NCBI GenBank assembly: GCA_023014335.1
Contig: JAECYW010000007.1
Location: forward strand, 372,001 to 436,000
Direction: 5' to 3'
Source of the DNA: Galerina marginata
Taxonomy: Eukaryota > Basidiomycota > Agaricomycetes > Agaricales > Galerinaceae
Length of the DNA: 64,000 nt
Shown here piece after piece: positions 10,763 to 20,890 of the stretch (its first letter is position 1; each line of letters starts with the position of its first letter). The notes beneath the pieces are model-generated. The model saw only the letters and a program-made list of their open reading frames with translations, made no database searches and was not told where the DNA came from. The translations under genes and the position numbers were made by a program.

Positions 10763-13681
10763 CTAAAGAATTCCAGGTTTTTCTATTTTCTCATACATCT
10801 GAATCAAATCCCCTTCTTGCAGGTCGGAAAAGTCCTTGAAGCTCAAACCACATTCCATTCCCTTGCGGGCCTCGGTAATATCTTTTTTTATTTGACGCAT
10901 AGTATCCAATGAACCTTTCTATACCATGAGTGCTTATTCGTATATGAGAGGGCAGACGTAACGTACCTTCGTGGACAATTTCACCAGATCGTACTATGCG
11001 GGCGAACTTTTGCTTGTCGACAACGCCGTTGGTGACACGACATCCAGCTACCTTCATTGTTTGCTTTCCTTTCAATTGTATATCGAACAACTGAAGGATG
11101 GTGGCTTCACCCAGAACCTTCGTTTCTATGACCACTGGCAACAGCGATATGATGCGAGAGCGGACATCTTCTATCAACCTGTAGATAATATTTGAGGTGA
11201 AAATTGGGATCCCGTTCTGTGCGGCTATGTTCTGGACCGAGCGAGTCACAGAAACGGAGAACCCCAGAATCGTGGCTGCAATAATTCAATACAGAGTCTC
11301 GGGGATGCAATGCGAAAGCCTCACCATTTGCTGCCTTGGCCATCATAACATCTGATTCCGTTATGTCGCCAACTCCCGTCGATATAACCTTAGACATCGC
11401 AATGCTATTCCCGATCCCATGTAAAGCGCCTTCCAGTGCCTCACCACTACCGCTAACGTCTGCCTTGATAAGAAGCCTCAGTTCATTTGGCCCAGAAGGC
11501 AAGCTAGCTACGGGAACATCTAGGCCATCAGCACGAGCATCTCGCTCATGCCGCCGGGCTGAGTTGATCGCATCGATATCCTCGTGTAGAGTTTCCATTT
11601 CAGCCTTTCTGGCGCGGTTGACAAGGGCCTTCCTGATGTCGGCATCTGAACCTTCCAATACCTCGTCTCCAGCCTTTGGGAGGCTTTTCCATCCACAGAC
11701 GGTCACAGCAACGCCAGGTAAAGCCACATGAACAACTTGGCCACTTGGATCAGTCATACGTCGAACTTTCCCATGTGCCAGACCACTGATTACTTGGGAC
11801 CCAACTTTGAGGGAACCTCTCCGTACAAGCACAGTCGCGACAGGGCTATTCGGAAAGAGGATCCTCATGAGTGCTTCTCTTATAGAATGAAGGTTCTTAC
11901 CCAAGTCCTTTATGGAAGTTTGACTCGATAATATGTCCGTACACTGGGCCGTCATGTTCGGCTCGCAGGTCTTGCATTTCTGCGACTGCAGATAGGGTTT
12001 CAACTAACTCTGGCAAACCCTGCCCAGTTAGGCCAGATACATGCACTGCGGGAATATCTCCTCCAAATTCTTCTAGTTGCACACTCTCGGCCAAAAGGGC
12101 TTTCTTAACCAAGTCCTAAAGATTATGAGCACAAAAAATTACTTGAATGGCAAAATGTCCCACCGCATCAGCGTCAACTTTGTCAACTTTGTTGATAGCG
12201 ACCACTAACTGAACCTGCGACACGTCTCTCCTCAATAGGTTGATGACCTCTTTAGTCTGAGGCATGATCCCATCATCGGCAGCGACCACCAGGACGACGA
12301 CATCAGTTACATTCGCCCCTCGAGCGCGCATAGCGGAAAAAGCAGCATGACCAGGGGTGTCCAAGAACGTGATCGACCGAGGCCCGCTCGAAGCGCCTTG
12401 GTCCTGATTAGAAACGGTCACTGAAAATGCTCCGATATGTTGCGTAATTCCACCAGCCTCCCCTTTCGCCACAGATGCCGAACGTAGAGTATCGAGGAGG
12501 GTAGTTTTGCCATGGTCAACATGACCCATTATAGTCACAATTGGAGGACGAGATGGCAGTGACTGGGGATTGGGGTGGGGCGGACTGCATATGAGGTCAG
12601 TAATGGTCCTGAGTATAAAGTTTCGCGACAGACGGAGGATAAATGTCAAATGCTGCTTCGTCGTCAACGATCGGGTTAAACCCGAATTCCTCCACCAATA
12701 ATATAGCATAGTCGGATGTGAGAACTTTTGATCCGTTCAATAATATAATTTGGAAAAAAAGCATAATGTTACGCACTATGATCATAGCTTGCCTCTTGAG
12801 CCAATCCCACGCGTCTCATTCTGGACAATAAATACTCTGGAATGGCATTCAGTCGACTCAAGGTGAACAACTTGAGAATATAACGGACCAAGTTTCACTT
12901 TCAGGGACTTTGCGAGCATGGCTACTGTCAAGGTAGTTGGTATGTACACATCTTTTCTTCGAGCTGTAGAACGCGCCGTCCGTGACTTTACAGGCTGCTT
13001 CGGAGTAGGTTTCGTGGTACGCTCGTAGGTAAACTTGCTTCTTGCGCAATTCTCCTTGCGGGGAACATCAAACTTTTGATACCTTGACTTTTGAGTTTCA
13101 GTCTTTTGTTGATCACAGGCCATTCCGGATGCTTGCGCATCGCTCCCACTTGAAGTCGACCTCTTCGATTGAGCCAGATGCAGGGGATATCTTTCCTGTC
13201 TCCGTTGCGCGGTATATTCATGTGAGGGTAAAGATGCAGGTTTCCGCACCTCCGTCGTACGGGAAGATGAGGAAGAAGGTAATTTAGACGACGAAGAGCG
13301 TTGAAGGTGGGATATGCCAGGGAGCGATTTCTGTTTGTTGAGAGCGTCCTGTGTTGAAGGCCTGGAATATATCTGACTTGTTCGGGGATCCCTGGGCCGC
13401 GACAATGGGGGTGAATGTTGAACTGGGCGCGCCCAATTCTTCGCTGTGGGTAGTGAACGGGGTTGTTCTAATTCATGTCAAAAACAATGATATACCAGAT
13501 AATAAATAGAGACTAGACCTGGGATAGCTTCTTGAGTTTGGGGATGTACCTAAAGGTCTTGAGTATATGTTCGAGAAAGCGATAAAGGAGAAACCTTTAA
13601 TTGGGTAGCGGAGGCGGTACCCAACCCTCGATAGCTACTTCGTAGATGGATGGCGGAAATGGTCCTCGAGTGTCTATGCAT
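10763..13681 (-). CDS. IFM1: Mitochondrial translation initiation factor IF-2
   Basis: GTPase that places initiator tRNA on the mitochondrial ribosome. The start is the ATG at 13679-13681: [19 protein letters not shown] is Arg/Ser-rich without acids, a good import presequence. A low-complexity basic region follows (about 12800-13420; [13 protein letters not shown]), then the IF2-N-like part [16 protein letters not shown]. The G domain is complete: G1 GHVDHGKT, G2 GGITQHIG, G3 DTPGH, G4 NKVD (12120-12560), G5 [11 protein letters not shown] (about 12030). Domains II-IV follow: [50 protein letters not shown] and VAGCRVTNG. The last intron uses an AAAG acceptor, giving [17 protein letters not shown] and [20 protein letters not shown]; the stop is at 10763-10765. 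Without that splice the frame diverges into an unrelated tail. Confidence 0.93.
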
Positions 13682-13735
13682 TCGGAGAACCAAGAATAGT
13701 TGCCTCCGGAACACCAGGCTATAGTGAAGAGTCAA

Positions 13736-13988
13736 GTTACGACGTATGCTTTGACGGCCTTGACAAATTTCGATGGGTGATGGCCGGTCCGCCGCGGCCT
13801 GTGAATCCGCTCAAGAGTAACACTCACTGCCCAAACCGCCGCAAAGGATGGTCACCTTACCTTCACTCTTCGAGACCATCCTTGTTGTTGATTCTCTACC
13901 TTTTATTCATGTGATACTTCCTATAACAACTTGAGAGTCCATCGGCTTTGAGCAATCGAACAAATATCCTAAGAACGAAAGTAGCTAG
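13736..13988. promoter_or_regulatory. Upstream region of mIF-2
   Basis: Minus-strand 5' flank of mIF-2 up to the first repeat block. GC-rich parts (GGCCGGTCCGCCGCGGCC near 13780-13800) and a pyrimidine-rich stretch near 13885. No individual element can be proven. Confidence 0.35.
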
Positions 13989-14166
13989 ATGCCGAGGACT
14001 TTCTCAGGCCTGCCTCAGCCCATCTCGGGCGCGATCCCCCCGCCGGTTCCGTTCCCCGCTGTCGTGTCTCTATGTAGAGCCCTCTATTTTCTCTTTCTCT
14101 GACCCTTCCAGCTATCACTTTTGACCTTTTCTTGCCAGCGCGCTTATCTCTTTTGTTGGGGGTGCT
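13989..14166. repeat. Direct repeat A, copy 1 (178 bp)
   Basis: Begins ATGCCGAGGACTTTCTCAGG and ends TTGTTGGGGGTGCT. It matches 14262-14440 nearly base for base, with a handful of substitutions and one small indel near 14098-14105. It contains GGGCGCGATCCCCCCGCCGG and a long CT-rich segment. Orientation is the same as copy 2 and the offset is 273 bp. Confidence 0.9.
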
Positions 14167-14261
14167 ATAGTTCTCCACACCCTTCAGTATTCTTGCGATT
14201 TTTTACTCTCAAATTCTTCCAAGTACTGTTCGGCGGACTTCGTTGATTTCACACTTTCAAA

Positions 14262-14440
14262 ATGCCGAGGACTTTCTCAGGCCTGGCTCAGCCCATCTCG
14301 GGCGCGATCCCCCCGCCGGTTCGGTTCCCCGCTGTCGTGTCTCTATGTAGAGCTCTCTATTTTCTCTTTCTCGACGACTTCCTGCTATCACTATTGACCT
14401 TTTCTTGCCAGCGCGCTTATCTATTTTGTTGGGGGTGCTC
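14262..14440. repeat. Direct repeat A, copy 2 (179 bp)
   Basis: Second copy of the block at 13989. Its ATG starts a 79-codon frame (MPRTFSGLAQPISGAIPPPV..., 14262-14501). Copy 1 carries an early difference (GCCTGCCTCAGCC versus GCCTGGCTCAGCC), and its indel breaks the same frame, so I do not treat the frame as a gene. Between the copies lie 95 bases of unrelated sequence. Confidence 0.9.
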
Positions 14441-14547
14441 CACCTGTTTACTTTTTCGGCAGGTCACACTTTTGAATGGTAACTCCCTTTTTGCAGGCTG
14501 ACTCCATCACTTTTTGTCTCACCAACTTAGGCATGGCTTTCGGCCGT

Positions 14548-14770
14548 CCCGAGAACGATTTCGCCTCTGCGAAAATCATTTTCAGCATAGGTTTATTCCA
14601 AGTCAGTAGTTTCTCTTGCTTAAATATGTAATAAATTTGTAACTCTCCTATTTCAGCCTTTTAGATTCAAACTGCTGGTAGGGATTAGGCTCAAGGCAAA
14701 AAGCCAGAGAAAGTTTTATTTATTTAGCCGGAGGTCATTCAGGAGAGAGGGGCCGCGCGAAGCGCGCCGA
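14548..14770 (+). repeat. Repeat B, copy 1, ending in a GC-rich hairpin
   Basis: Shares an ordered series of blocks with 14875-15065 at an offset of about 326 bp: GAGAA-GATT, GCCTCTGCGA-AATCATTTTCA, TAGGTTTATTC, TTAAATATGTAA, TTCAG-CTTTT, and CTG-TGGTAGG. The right end carries the hairpin GCGC-GAA-GCGC (about 14755-14766). An extra segment near 14700-14745 is absent from copy 2. Divergence is clearly greater than in repeat A. Confidence 0.7.
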
Positions 14771-14874
14771 CTTTAAAATCCGCTTGCCAGAAGCAGAAAT
14801 GGTGTGCTATTCGCATTTTTTTAAAAAGTGCACCATTTTCTCATACCAAACATAGCACTGGTAGTAGCTCTGTC

Positions 14875-15065
14875 ACGAGAATGATTCCGCCTCTGCGAGA
14901 ATCATTTTCACTGTAGGTTTATTCTGCACTGTGTAGTTTCCCTTTCTTAAATATGTAACAAATCTGTAACTCTCATTTAAATGAATTTCAGTCTTTTTAA
15001 ATTCAAGCTGTTGGTAGGAATTAAGCTAAAGCCAAGTGAGCACGCGAAGCGTGCGAATGCGCTTG
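14875..15065 (+). mobile_element. Repeat B, copy 2, with Helitron-like tail
   Basis: Same block order as 14548-14770. It ends with AAGTGAGCACGCGAAGCGTG, a hairpin of six-base arms GCACGC/GCGTGC around GAA, then seven to nine bases and CTTG followed by T (15062-15066). Helitron 3' ends are a short hairpin followed by CTRR, inserted before a T; here the terminal tetranucleotide is one base off. No replicase/helicase gene is nearby, so this is at most a non-autonomous remnant. Confidence 0.5.
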
Positions 15066-15439
15066 TCTACAATATAAGAGAGACTTTTTCCCCACGCACC
15101 ATACCGGGCGTCCGCGCGCGTTTTCGGGACGGGTCCCCACGATACAGGCAGCGCGAGATCTATCGAGCAATGCGGTTTTTTTCCGGGGAGGGAATTTTTT
15201 CTAGACGGTGTGAGGGTTGGAAGTCGACCTTTTTTTGGTGGGAAATCGATCATTGATGGCATTTTCTCAAAACGGACGCCTGTGGAGACTTTCTAATGAA
15301 ATAATGTGACGACTGTGTCACAAGTGATCTTGCCTTCGAAAACAGAGAGTGGGTTTCAAAATAAATTGAACACAGAACGTCAGGCCTCAGGCTCAGTAAC
15401 TACACTTGATATTTTCTTTATATATTTTTCTTGGAATCT

Positions 15440-15491
15440 GTTTCCCAACTGTTTCCAGCAAGTGAGCACGCGGAGCGTGCGAACGCGCTAG
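15440..15491 (+). mobile_element. Helitron-like 3' terminus (hairpin + CTAG)
   Basis: AAGTGAGCACGCGGAGCGTG matches the tail at 15030-15050. The arms are 15466-15471 and 15475-15480 around GGA, followed by GAACGCG and CTAG (15488-15491), with T as the next base. This fits the Helitron CTRR|T rule exactly. The 5' end (TC...) was not found; the sequence upstream to about 15250 shows no other similarity to repeat B. Confidence 0.5.
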
Positions 15492-15691
15492 TCTGGTTTT
15501 ACTTAATATGAATTCTTTCACGGCACGACCCAAGTGATACATGATTAACGCATGATCTTGAATGCATGATTGCTCAGAGGTTATTTTCACCTATTAGCAA
15601 GTCACAGCTGCTTGTCCAATAACCCTCATATCCGAATCATTTTGGCTATATCCCTGACGTAGTCCACTTACCTTGAGGAATTCTGGAACTA

Positions 15692-16199
15692 ATGGAAGGA
15701 GTCCAAGCCAATCCTTCTGCCAGTCAGCCTGGCGAGGACTCGATTAAAAGGGAGCAAGAAGAGCAGATGCGACGAGACCTACTTAGTACATTCCTTGATA
15801 CAGCTGCAAGAGAACGGCGTATGTCTGCTCCTTTACATTAAAGAAGGAAGGAACAGCGCTGATCTGCAATTCCTAGTGTCTCGCATAGCTCTTGTCAGTA
15901 CTGATAGGTCCAAGCAAATCGAAACGATCCTTCTCAGGATGGCGCAGTCCGGTCAACTCAGAGGACGCGTCAGTGAGGATCAACTGATAGACCTTCTCAA
16001 TCAGGTGAGTTTGGGGTTTTACACTACGAATAAACGAATTTCTCATACGTAATATTTACAGATGGAGGAAGTTGGGGGAAAGCCTGGCGTCCAGAAATCG
16101 ACTATTGTAGTATGTCCATGATTGCCTTTAGGTTTACTTCATCTAACCTTTCGTAAGTATCACCGCAGAAAGGGGCTAGAAGATGATTTTGATATCTAA
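15692..16199 (+). CDS. PDCD5-family DNA-binding protein (TFAR19)
   Basis: Small conserved eukaryotic/archaeal protein of the PDCD5 family; the molecular role in fungi is not settled. The ATG is at 15692-15694: MEGVQANPSASQPGEDSIKR, then EEQMRRDLLSTFLDTAARER. Exon 2 gives LSRIALVSTDRSKQIETILL and RMAQSGQLRGRVSEDQLIDL, matching the core three-helix bundle of the human protein ([20 protein letters not shown] region). Exon 3 gives EEVGGKPGVQKSTIV; the last exon, with its acceptor at CGTAAG, gives YHRRKGLEDDFDI and the stop at 16197-16199. The basic NRRK-like motif followed by acids is the usual C-terminus. Total about 120 residues, typical. Its stop lies only 84 bases from the stop of PAN2 on the other strand. 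Confidence 0.9.
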
Positions 16200-16283
16200 T
16201 ATATTGTGGCTAACTCAGGAACCCCTAATACGAAAGAGAAAGGGATGTTTCATCCAGCCTTGGAGGAACGTGACTACCGAAGG

Positions 16284-19200
16284 TTATGAGTCATAGGATC
16301 CTTTAAACGAGCGCATTGAAGGAAGGGTTGGAGATTGTGTTTCTTCTCCATCACCCAAGTCGATGGCCAAAACCGGCGGTTTGAAGCCCTAAATTCAGTA
16401 ATGCGTTTGTTTACTGAGAAATGGTACAATGGTAACACGCACAAACTGCCGCCCTTCTCGATAGATCTCCTCGAGTTTCTGATCGAATATTCCTTGTTCT
16501 TCAAACTGCTGGTATGCATTGTACAAACGCAGAGCCGAGCGAGCGTCCTCAATAGAATCGTGCGTGTCTGTTTGGATGTGCTCTCCTAAAATATACCAGG
16601 AAAGGAACCTTAGAGACAAACGTCGCTGGCGAGATTTGAGAAAATATAGATCAACTGTGTCAATAACCTGTTCTGGGGGAACATATATGTCTAAGCAAAG
16701 ATTCAGTCACATATCTTAAGGTAAAATAGACACAGATCTTACTGATAATACGGAAATCCTTAGACAAACCATGACCAATAAAGATACATCCGCAATCAAC
16801 AAGGAGGCGGAGCTTTTTGTAGACGAGTTTCAGTGGTGTCAGAGTATACTTAGATAGTAGTGGATCTAGGTCGCCAACTGGATGAAGCCTTTCAGGTTTC
16901 GTATGGAGTGCATGAGATGTGGATCGCCTCTCACATTTGACCCCAGAGAATTCCGTCAAATAGTCAACTATTATCTCACTGGTGTGTATATGATCATCGA
17001 TGAAGGGTACTCCTTCGCGAGGGCCGCTGCCACGGAGAGCAGAGACGCGCGCGAGGCTCAGTCTGGCAGGACGTAACACTTTCTTGGTTCCATCGGAACG
17101 GAATTCTGTCTCCTCCTAAAAGAAGGTCAATAAAAAGTCACAGACAAAGATGATTCCACAAAAACCTGTTGCATTGAAACAAATTCAGCGTCGATGGCGA
17201 CAAGAGTTCCAGGTTTCGGCAGCTCATCAGAGCTTAAAAATTGATGCTTTATGAGACTTGCATCTCGATTACTGGAGATAAATTATCGGCATCTGGAAAC
17301 ACTTTCCGAAATAGAGCGAGCACATACATGGAAATAGAAGTATCTCTATTTAAAGTGGTCGCATCTAGCTGGTAGGACAAGTCGCTGAAGTCGACTGCGA
17401 TCTGTAGGTCTGACCGCTCAAAATATATGATTGCCGGCACCTAGTGATATTATCAACAAGTCATGTCTCCTCAGGAAGAGAACAAGAAAACCTTCCACTT
17501 GTTTTGAAAACTCAGGGCCTCATCTTGAGAAATGTTCGTTACGACAAAATCATTGAATAAGAACCATGGACTAGATGTGCCCATTTCTCGGGGTTCCGGG
17601 ACTTAAGGAACTGACATGAGGCCCGTTGAGCAGAAAAGGAAATGCCGAACCTTTAACAATGGCAGCGAGGTGTGACTTGCGATCCTTCGTAGTAACTTTG
17701 ATGACTAAGGCCTATTGGCACTTAAATAACAGACATTTCACTTTAAAAAATAAAATTCGCACTCGGATGTCATAAACGACCTCTTTGGGGTCCTCAACGC
17801 CTGCTATTTGACCATGGAGAGTCACTCGGGACTGCAGAAAGGTCGACCCACGAAAATCTTGCCAGAAACTGAAGCTTTCGTCGCTATAGACAGATGCATT
17901 GACTGCTAACACAGGTGGTAGCTGGTTGGACGAGGTTGACCTTTGAGATGTAAAAGTAGAGAATTGTTTGCACAATTGGCAGGTCGCCTTGTGGGTTATT
18001 TGTCGGAAGAGTGAACTTCGTAATATGCCACCAAAATCGAAGAAATCCGAGTTTGTTGGTGACTGGACATGTAAGTTGGTGTAAATTCGCGACACGATAA
18101 ACAAAAAAAGTGTCTGGCCTCACTTTTTTAGGGTAAATCAGGTCAACGATATGCGTCAGATGGTGTTTTTCTCGGATCCCTTTGCAAGTGGAACACATGA
18201 TCACGTTTTGCCCAACCATTCCCAACAGCTGTGTGATCGGAGAGACCACCTGATAAGGTAAATGGGTGCTAGAAGCTAAGACTGGTGTATTTTGATGGAG
18301 AGAACTGCCCTCAGAACTCAGATGGTCAATAAGAAATCGGTGAAACGTTTGGATTTTTTGGGCGTAGTCAACTTCGGCACCTTCTCGGCCATAATCCATC
18401 AGTTCAATGGCGTTCGAGGCTGGTTCGCTCATATGTCAGAAGACGAAGAAATATAAGGAGGAATTGCAAGAAGAAAAACCTTGAGCTAAAACCCCAACTG
18501 TTTTGCAGAAGTTGCTAGCTTGGCAATTCGTTCCATGCGCATCCTCGAGCATGCGAGAGACGAAGCCTAGTTCGCAAAGGAGGCAATGTTCCCGGGGACA
18601 GTTGATAGTGATATGACCTTTGGCAAATTGTCGAATGGGACGGATGTAGTGCATTACCTGGATCACAGAGTTGGTATACGAATTCAAGATATGTGTCTCC
18701 AAACCACTGAAGTCTGTCTTGTTATAAAATCTTTAGGTTTATAATAAGAGGTGCGATGTGAGACGTGAACGAACAGTTAGAGATCTTACCCAAAATCAAA
18801 ATCTTCAATACCGAATTTTGAATATTCTATCTCAACGCGCCGGTAGATCCGTGGAACTTCGTCGTGGTCATGGTCAAACGACACATCATCCGGTTCTAGC
18901 TAAAAACCATTCTACCTCAGTGAATGGTGATTTCTACCACATGGAAAAACTTTCACCTCTGATAAAGCACTTTTCCCGCTACGAAAACGACCAATTCCTC
19001 TCCGTGGTGCAGCATTCGTCATGTTACGACGGCCTCTGAGTTCTTTGGGTAAGGAAGCGTAGGCTACATTTTCGTTAAATTTCATTGAAGCCAGTATTTG
19101 AGGAGGAATCCTAGGCGGAGGAGAAAAGCTGGCAACCTTTGGAATCGGAGCAGCTGGCCAAGCGGATAGGAGTTGCGTGTCGAAAAAGGGCAGACCGATG

Positions 19201-20451
19201 GCATTCAACGGCCTTCGACACGACATCAGTGTCGAGAATTAAGCGCGGACCTTTCGCTCACGTTGACTTGGTCCACTCTAATTCTGGCAAAGTCGCAGGT
19301 GTGTCAGCCCATGGAACTGGTTGTCCTTCGAACCCGTTAAGAGGTATGTCGCCATCGGCTTGAGACATCAAATGAATCGTGCCTTCTGCGTCGCCAAAGG
19401 CCATGTATGTTGCACTCGGCGATATCGATGTCGACGTAATATAGGATGGAATATCCAGCTGCAACATATCAGTATGTTCCACATCTGTAATACTTCGCTA
19501 ATCACCTGATAGAATTCATTGGTTGCGGATGGGTTTGAGGCATCAACAATGTTTATGAGCCCATGGTTAGAAATTACAACCACGCTGGATGTGCGGTTAG
19601 GAAGAGCATGAATGAAGGCAGGGCCGGCAGAAAATGGTATAGGAGGTAAGGAACGCATAGTCCGTACATCATAAACTTTGACAAGTGGGTCTGGAAATGG
19701 TCGAGATTGCCTAGCAATTTGACGGTTAAAAAACTGTTGAGTCGTCTAACTTCCATTTCACTTGCCTTTCCCCCATTCCAATCGTAAAAATGAAATTGCC
19801 CGCTGTTTCAAGACCTTGAATTGACCGTGCATGGGCTTTAGCAAAAATTTCAGCTCCTCCTCCTCTTTCCATTCCGGTTCTAGGGTCATGGATACGCAAG
19901 TACCCATCGGCAGAACCAGAGATTAGCATGGAATGAGATAGTTCAAGCTGCGTGAGAACAGATGTGGTTGGGATCTTTCGCATAGCAGTACCTGAGACTG
20001 GGCTCAGGAAAGCCATCTCTAGATTGTCAAGCGAAGCAACCATGAAAGTAGAAGCAGGGGGGGTATTCGAAAACGTGACGATATTCTCCAGTGGCCTACA
20101 GATTATTATTATACGCATAGAAGATGGAAATATGGAATGGGTTGCGTCGTACCGAAAAAACCACTTGTTTACGCCTCCTTTGGTCCATGATCCTAAGCCT
20201 TCATCTGAATTGCCCAATGCTCGAACAAAATTATCCCCAGAAATGATTTTCTTCGCAGGCGAATTGCCACCTACACGAAAAGAAGGTCCTCTGATGCCCT
20301 GGACTCCAAAATACGAGGTTATTGTGCCAGAACTCAGACCAGCCCAAATGATGTCGGACACTGGGTCAAAAGATAATGCAGTAATGGGTTGTCCAAACCC
20401 GCTCAATGACGAGGAATTGATAGGGGATATGCTCTTGTAAGAAGTGGCCAT
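16284..20451 (-). CDS. PAN2: PAN2, catalytic subunit of the Pan2-Pan3 poly(A) nuclease
   Basis: Deadenylase that trims mRNA poly(A) tails in the cytoplasm. The start ATG is at 20449-20451 (MATSYKSISPINSSSLSGFG). The N-terminal WD40 propeller has ITALSFDPVSDIIWAGLSSG, YDVRTMRSLP and TASSTSISPSATYMAFGDAEG-like strands (19250-20400). The central inactive ubiquitin-hydrolase fold includes SDEPASNAIELMDYG-type sequence, CSTCKGIREK and NSYTNSVIQVMHYI (17880-18700). The C-terminal RNase-D-type exonuclease has VAIDAEFVSMQQEE (17150-17220), IIVDYLTEFSG, FIGHGLSKDFR (about 16770) and HDSIEDARSALRLY (about 16540), that is the D-E-D-H-D active-site set. The last exon after a 54-nt intron gives GFKPPVLAIDLGDGEE and the stop at 16284-16286. 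About 1,100 residues, as in other fungi. No disruption seen. Confidence 0.94.
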
Positions 20452-20890
20452 AGCAGAATGTTTTGTTTAGCCTTACAAATCCCTTGAACGGATTGATTGC
20501 TGAATGCTGGTGGGGATTGAAACTAGAATTAGCATATGAAGAACAGCTTCGGCATTCAGACCCTTACTTCGGTATTATGCTCTCTGCCAAGTGGCCCAGG
20601 TTCCGAGTCGAATAAAGGCCTCATCCATAATAAGCAAGACGATAATACTTAGCTTACTTAAGCTGAAATAATAAGTACTTATGGTAAATAAAGATATAAA
20701 AGTTCGTCTCAAATGTCACAAATTTCTATGCATTTCTAGTCCGAAAGATTCCTCATTTTTCATCAAACAAAATAAATACTGTAACCAAGCTGAGGCAATT
20801 TTTTGTGTTAGACCAGTCTGCAAAATTTGGAGGCCGTGACGGCGTGGCGGCACCGGAAGTCACAAGTGGCATTATCAAATACTCTGACAC
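20452..20890. promoter_or_regulatory. Gap between PAN2 start and the FMO stop
   Basis: About 440 bases; PAN2's upstream region on the minus strand. Strongly A/T-rich between 20630 and 20800 (TTAAGCTGAAATAATAAGTA), with a small palindrome AGCTTA-CT-TAAGCT (about 20649-20662). No gene, RNA or repeat recognised. Confidence 0.4.

Larger units (their letters stand above)
14771..15691. other. Rest of the repeat-filled gap
   Basis: Apart from the tails listed separately, it holds an imperfect inverted repeat AAATGGTG...CACCATTT (14797-14804 / 14831-14838) and A/T-rich sequence. A plus-strand frame at 14981-15256 crosses the repeat tail and has no protein-like features. The bases next to 15692 must contain the PDCD5 promoter, but no box was identified. 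Confidence 0.4.

Noticed and set aside
7719..13681. Mitochondrial genes ALKBH7-like, carrier and mIF-2 in a row as a functional cluster
   Set aside because: Orientation differs, the CHORD gene lies between, and these families have no known shared pathway; chance proximity is the simpler reading.
13550..13735. Start of mIF-2 at 13735
   Set aside because: The codon is TTG; the in-frame ATG at 13681 gives a typical mitochondrial presequence.
14981..15256. 91-codon plus frame in the repeat-filled gap
   Set aside because: It runs through the Helitron-like tail and a GC-rich stretch, is very Arg-rich and has an equally long antisense frame.
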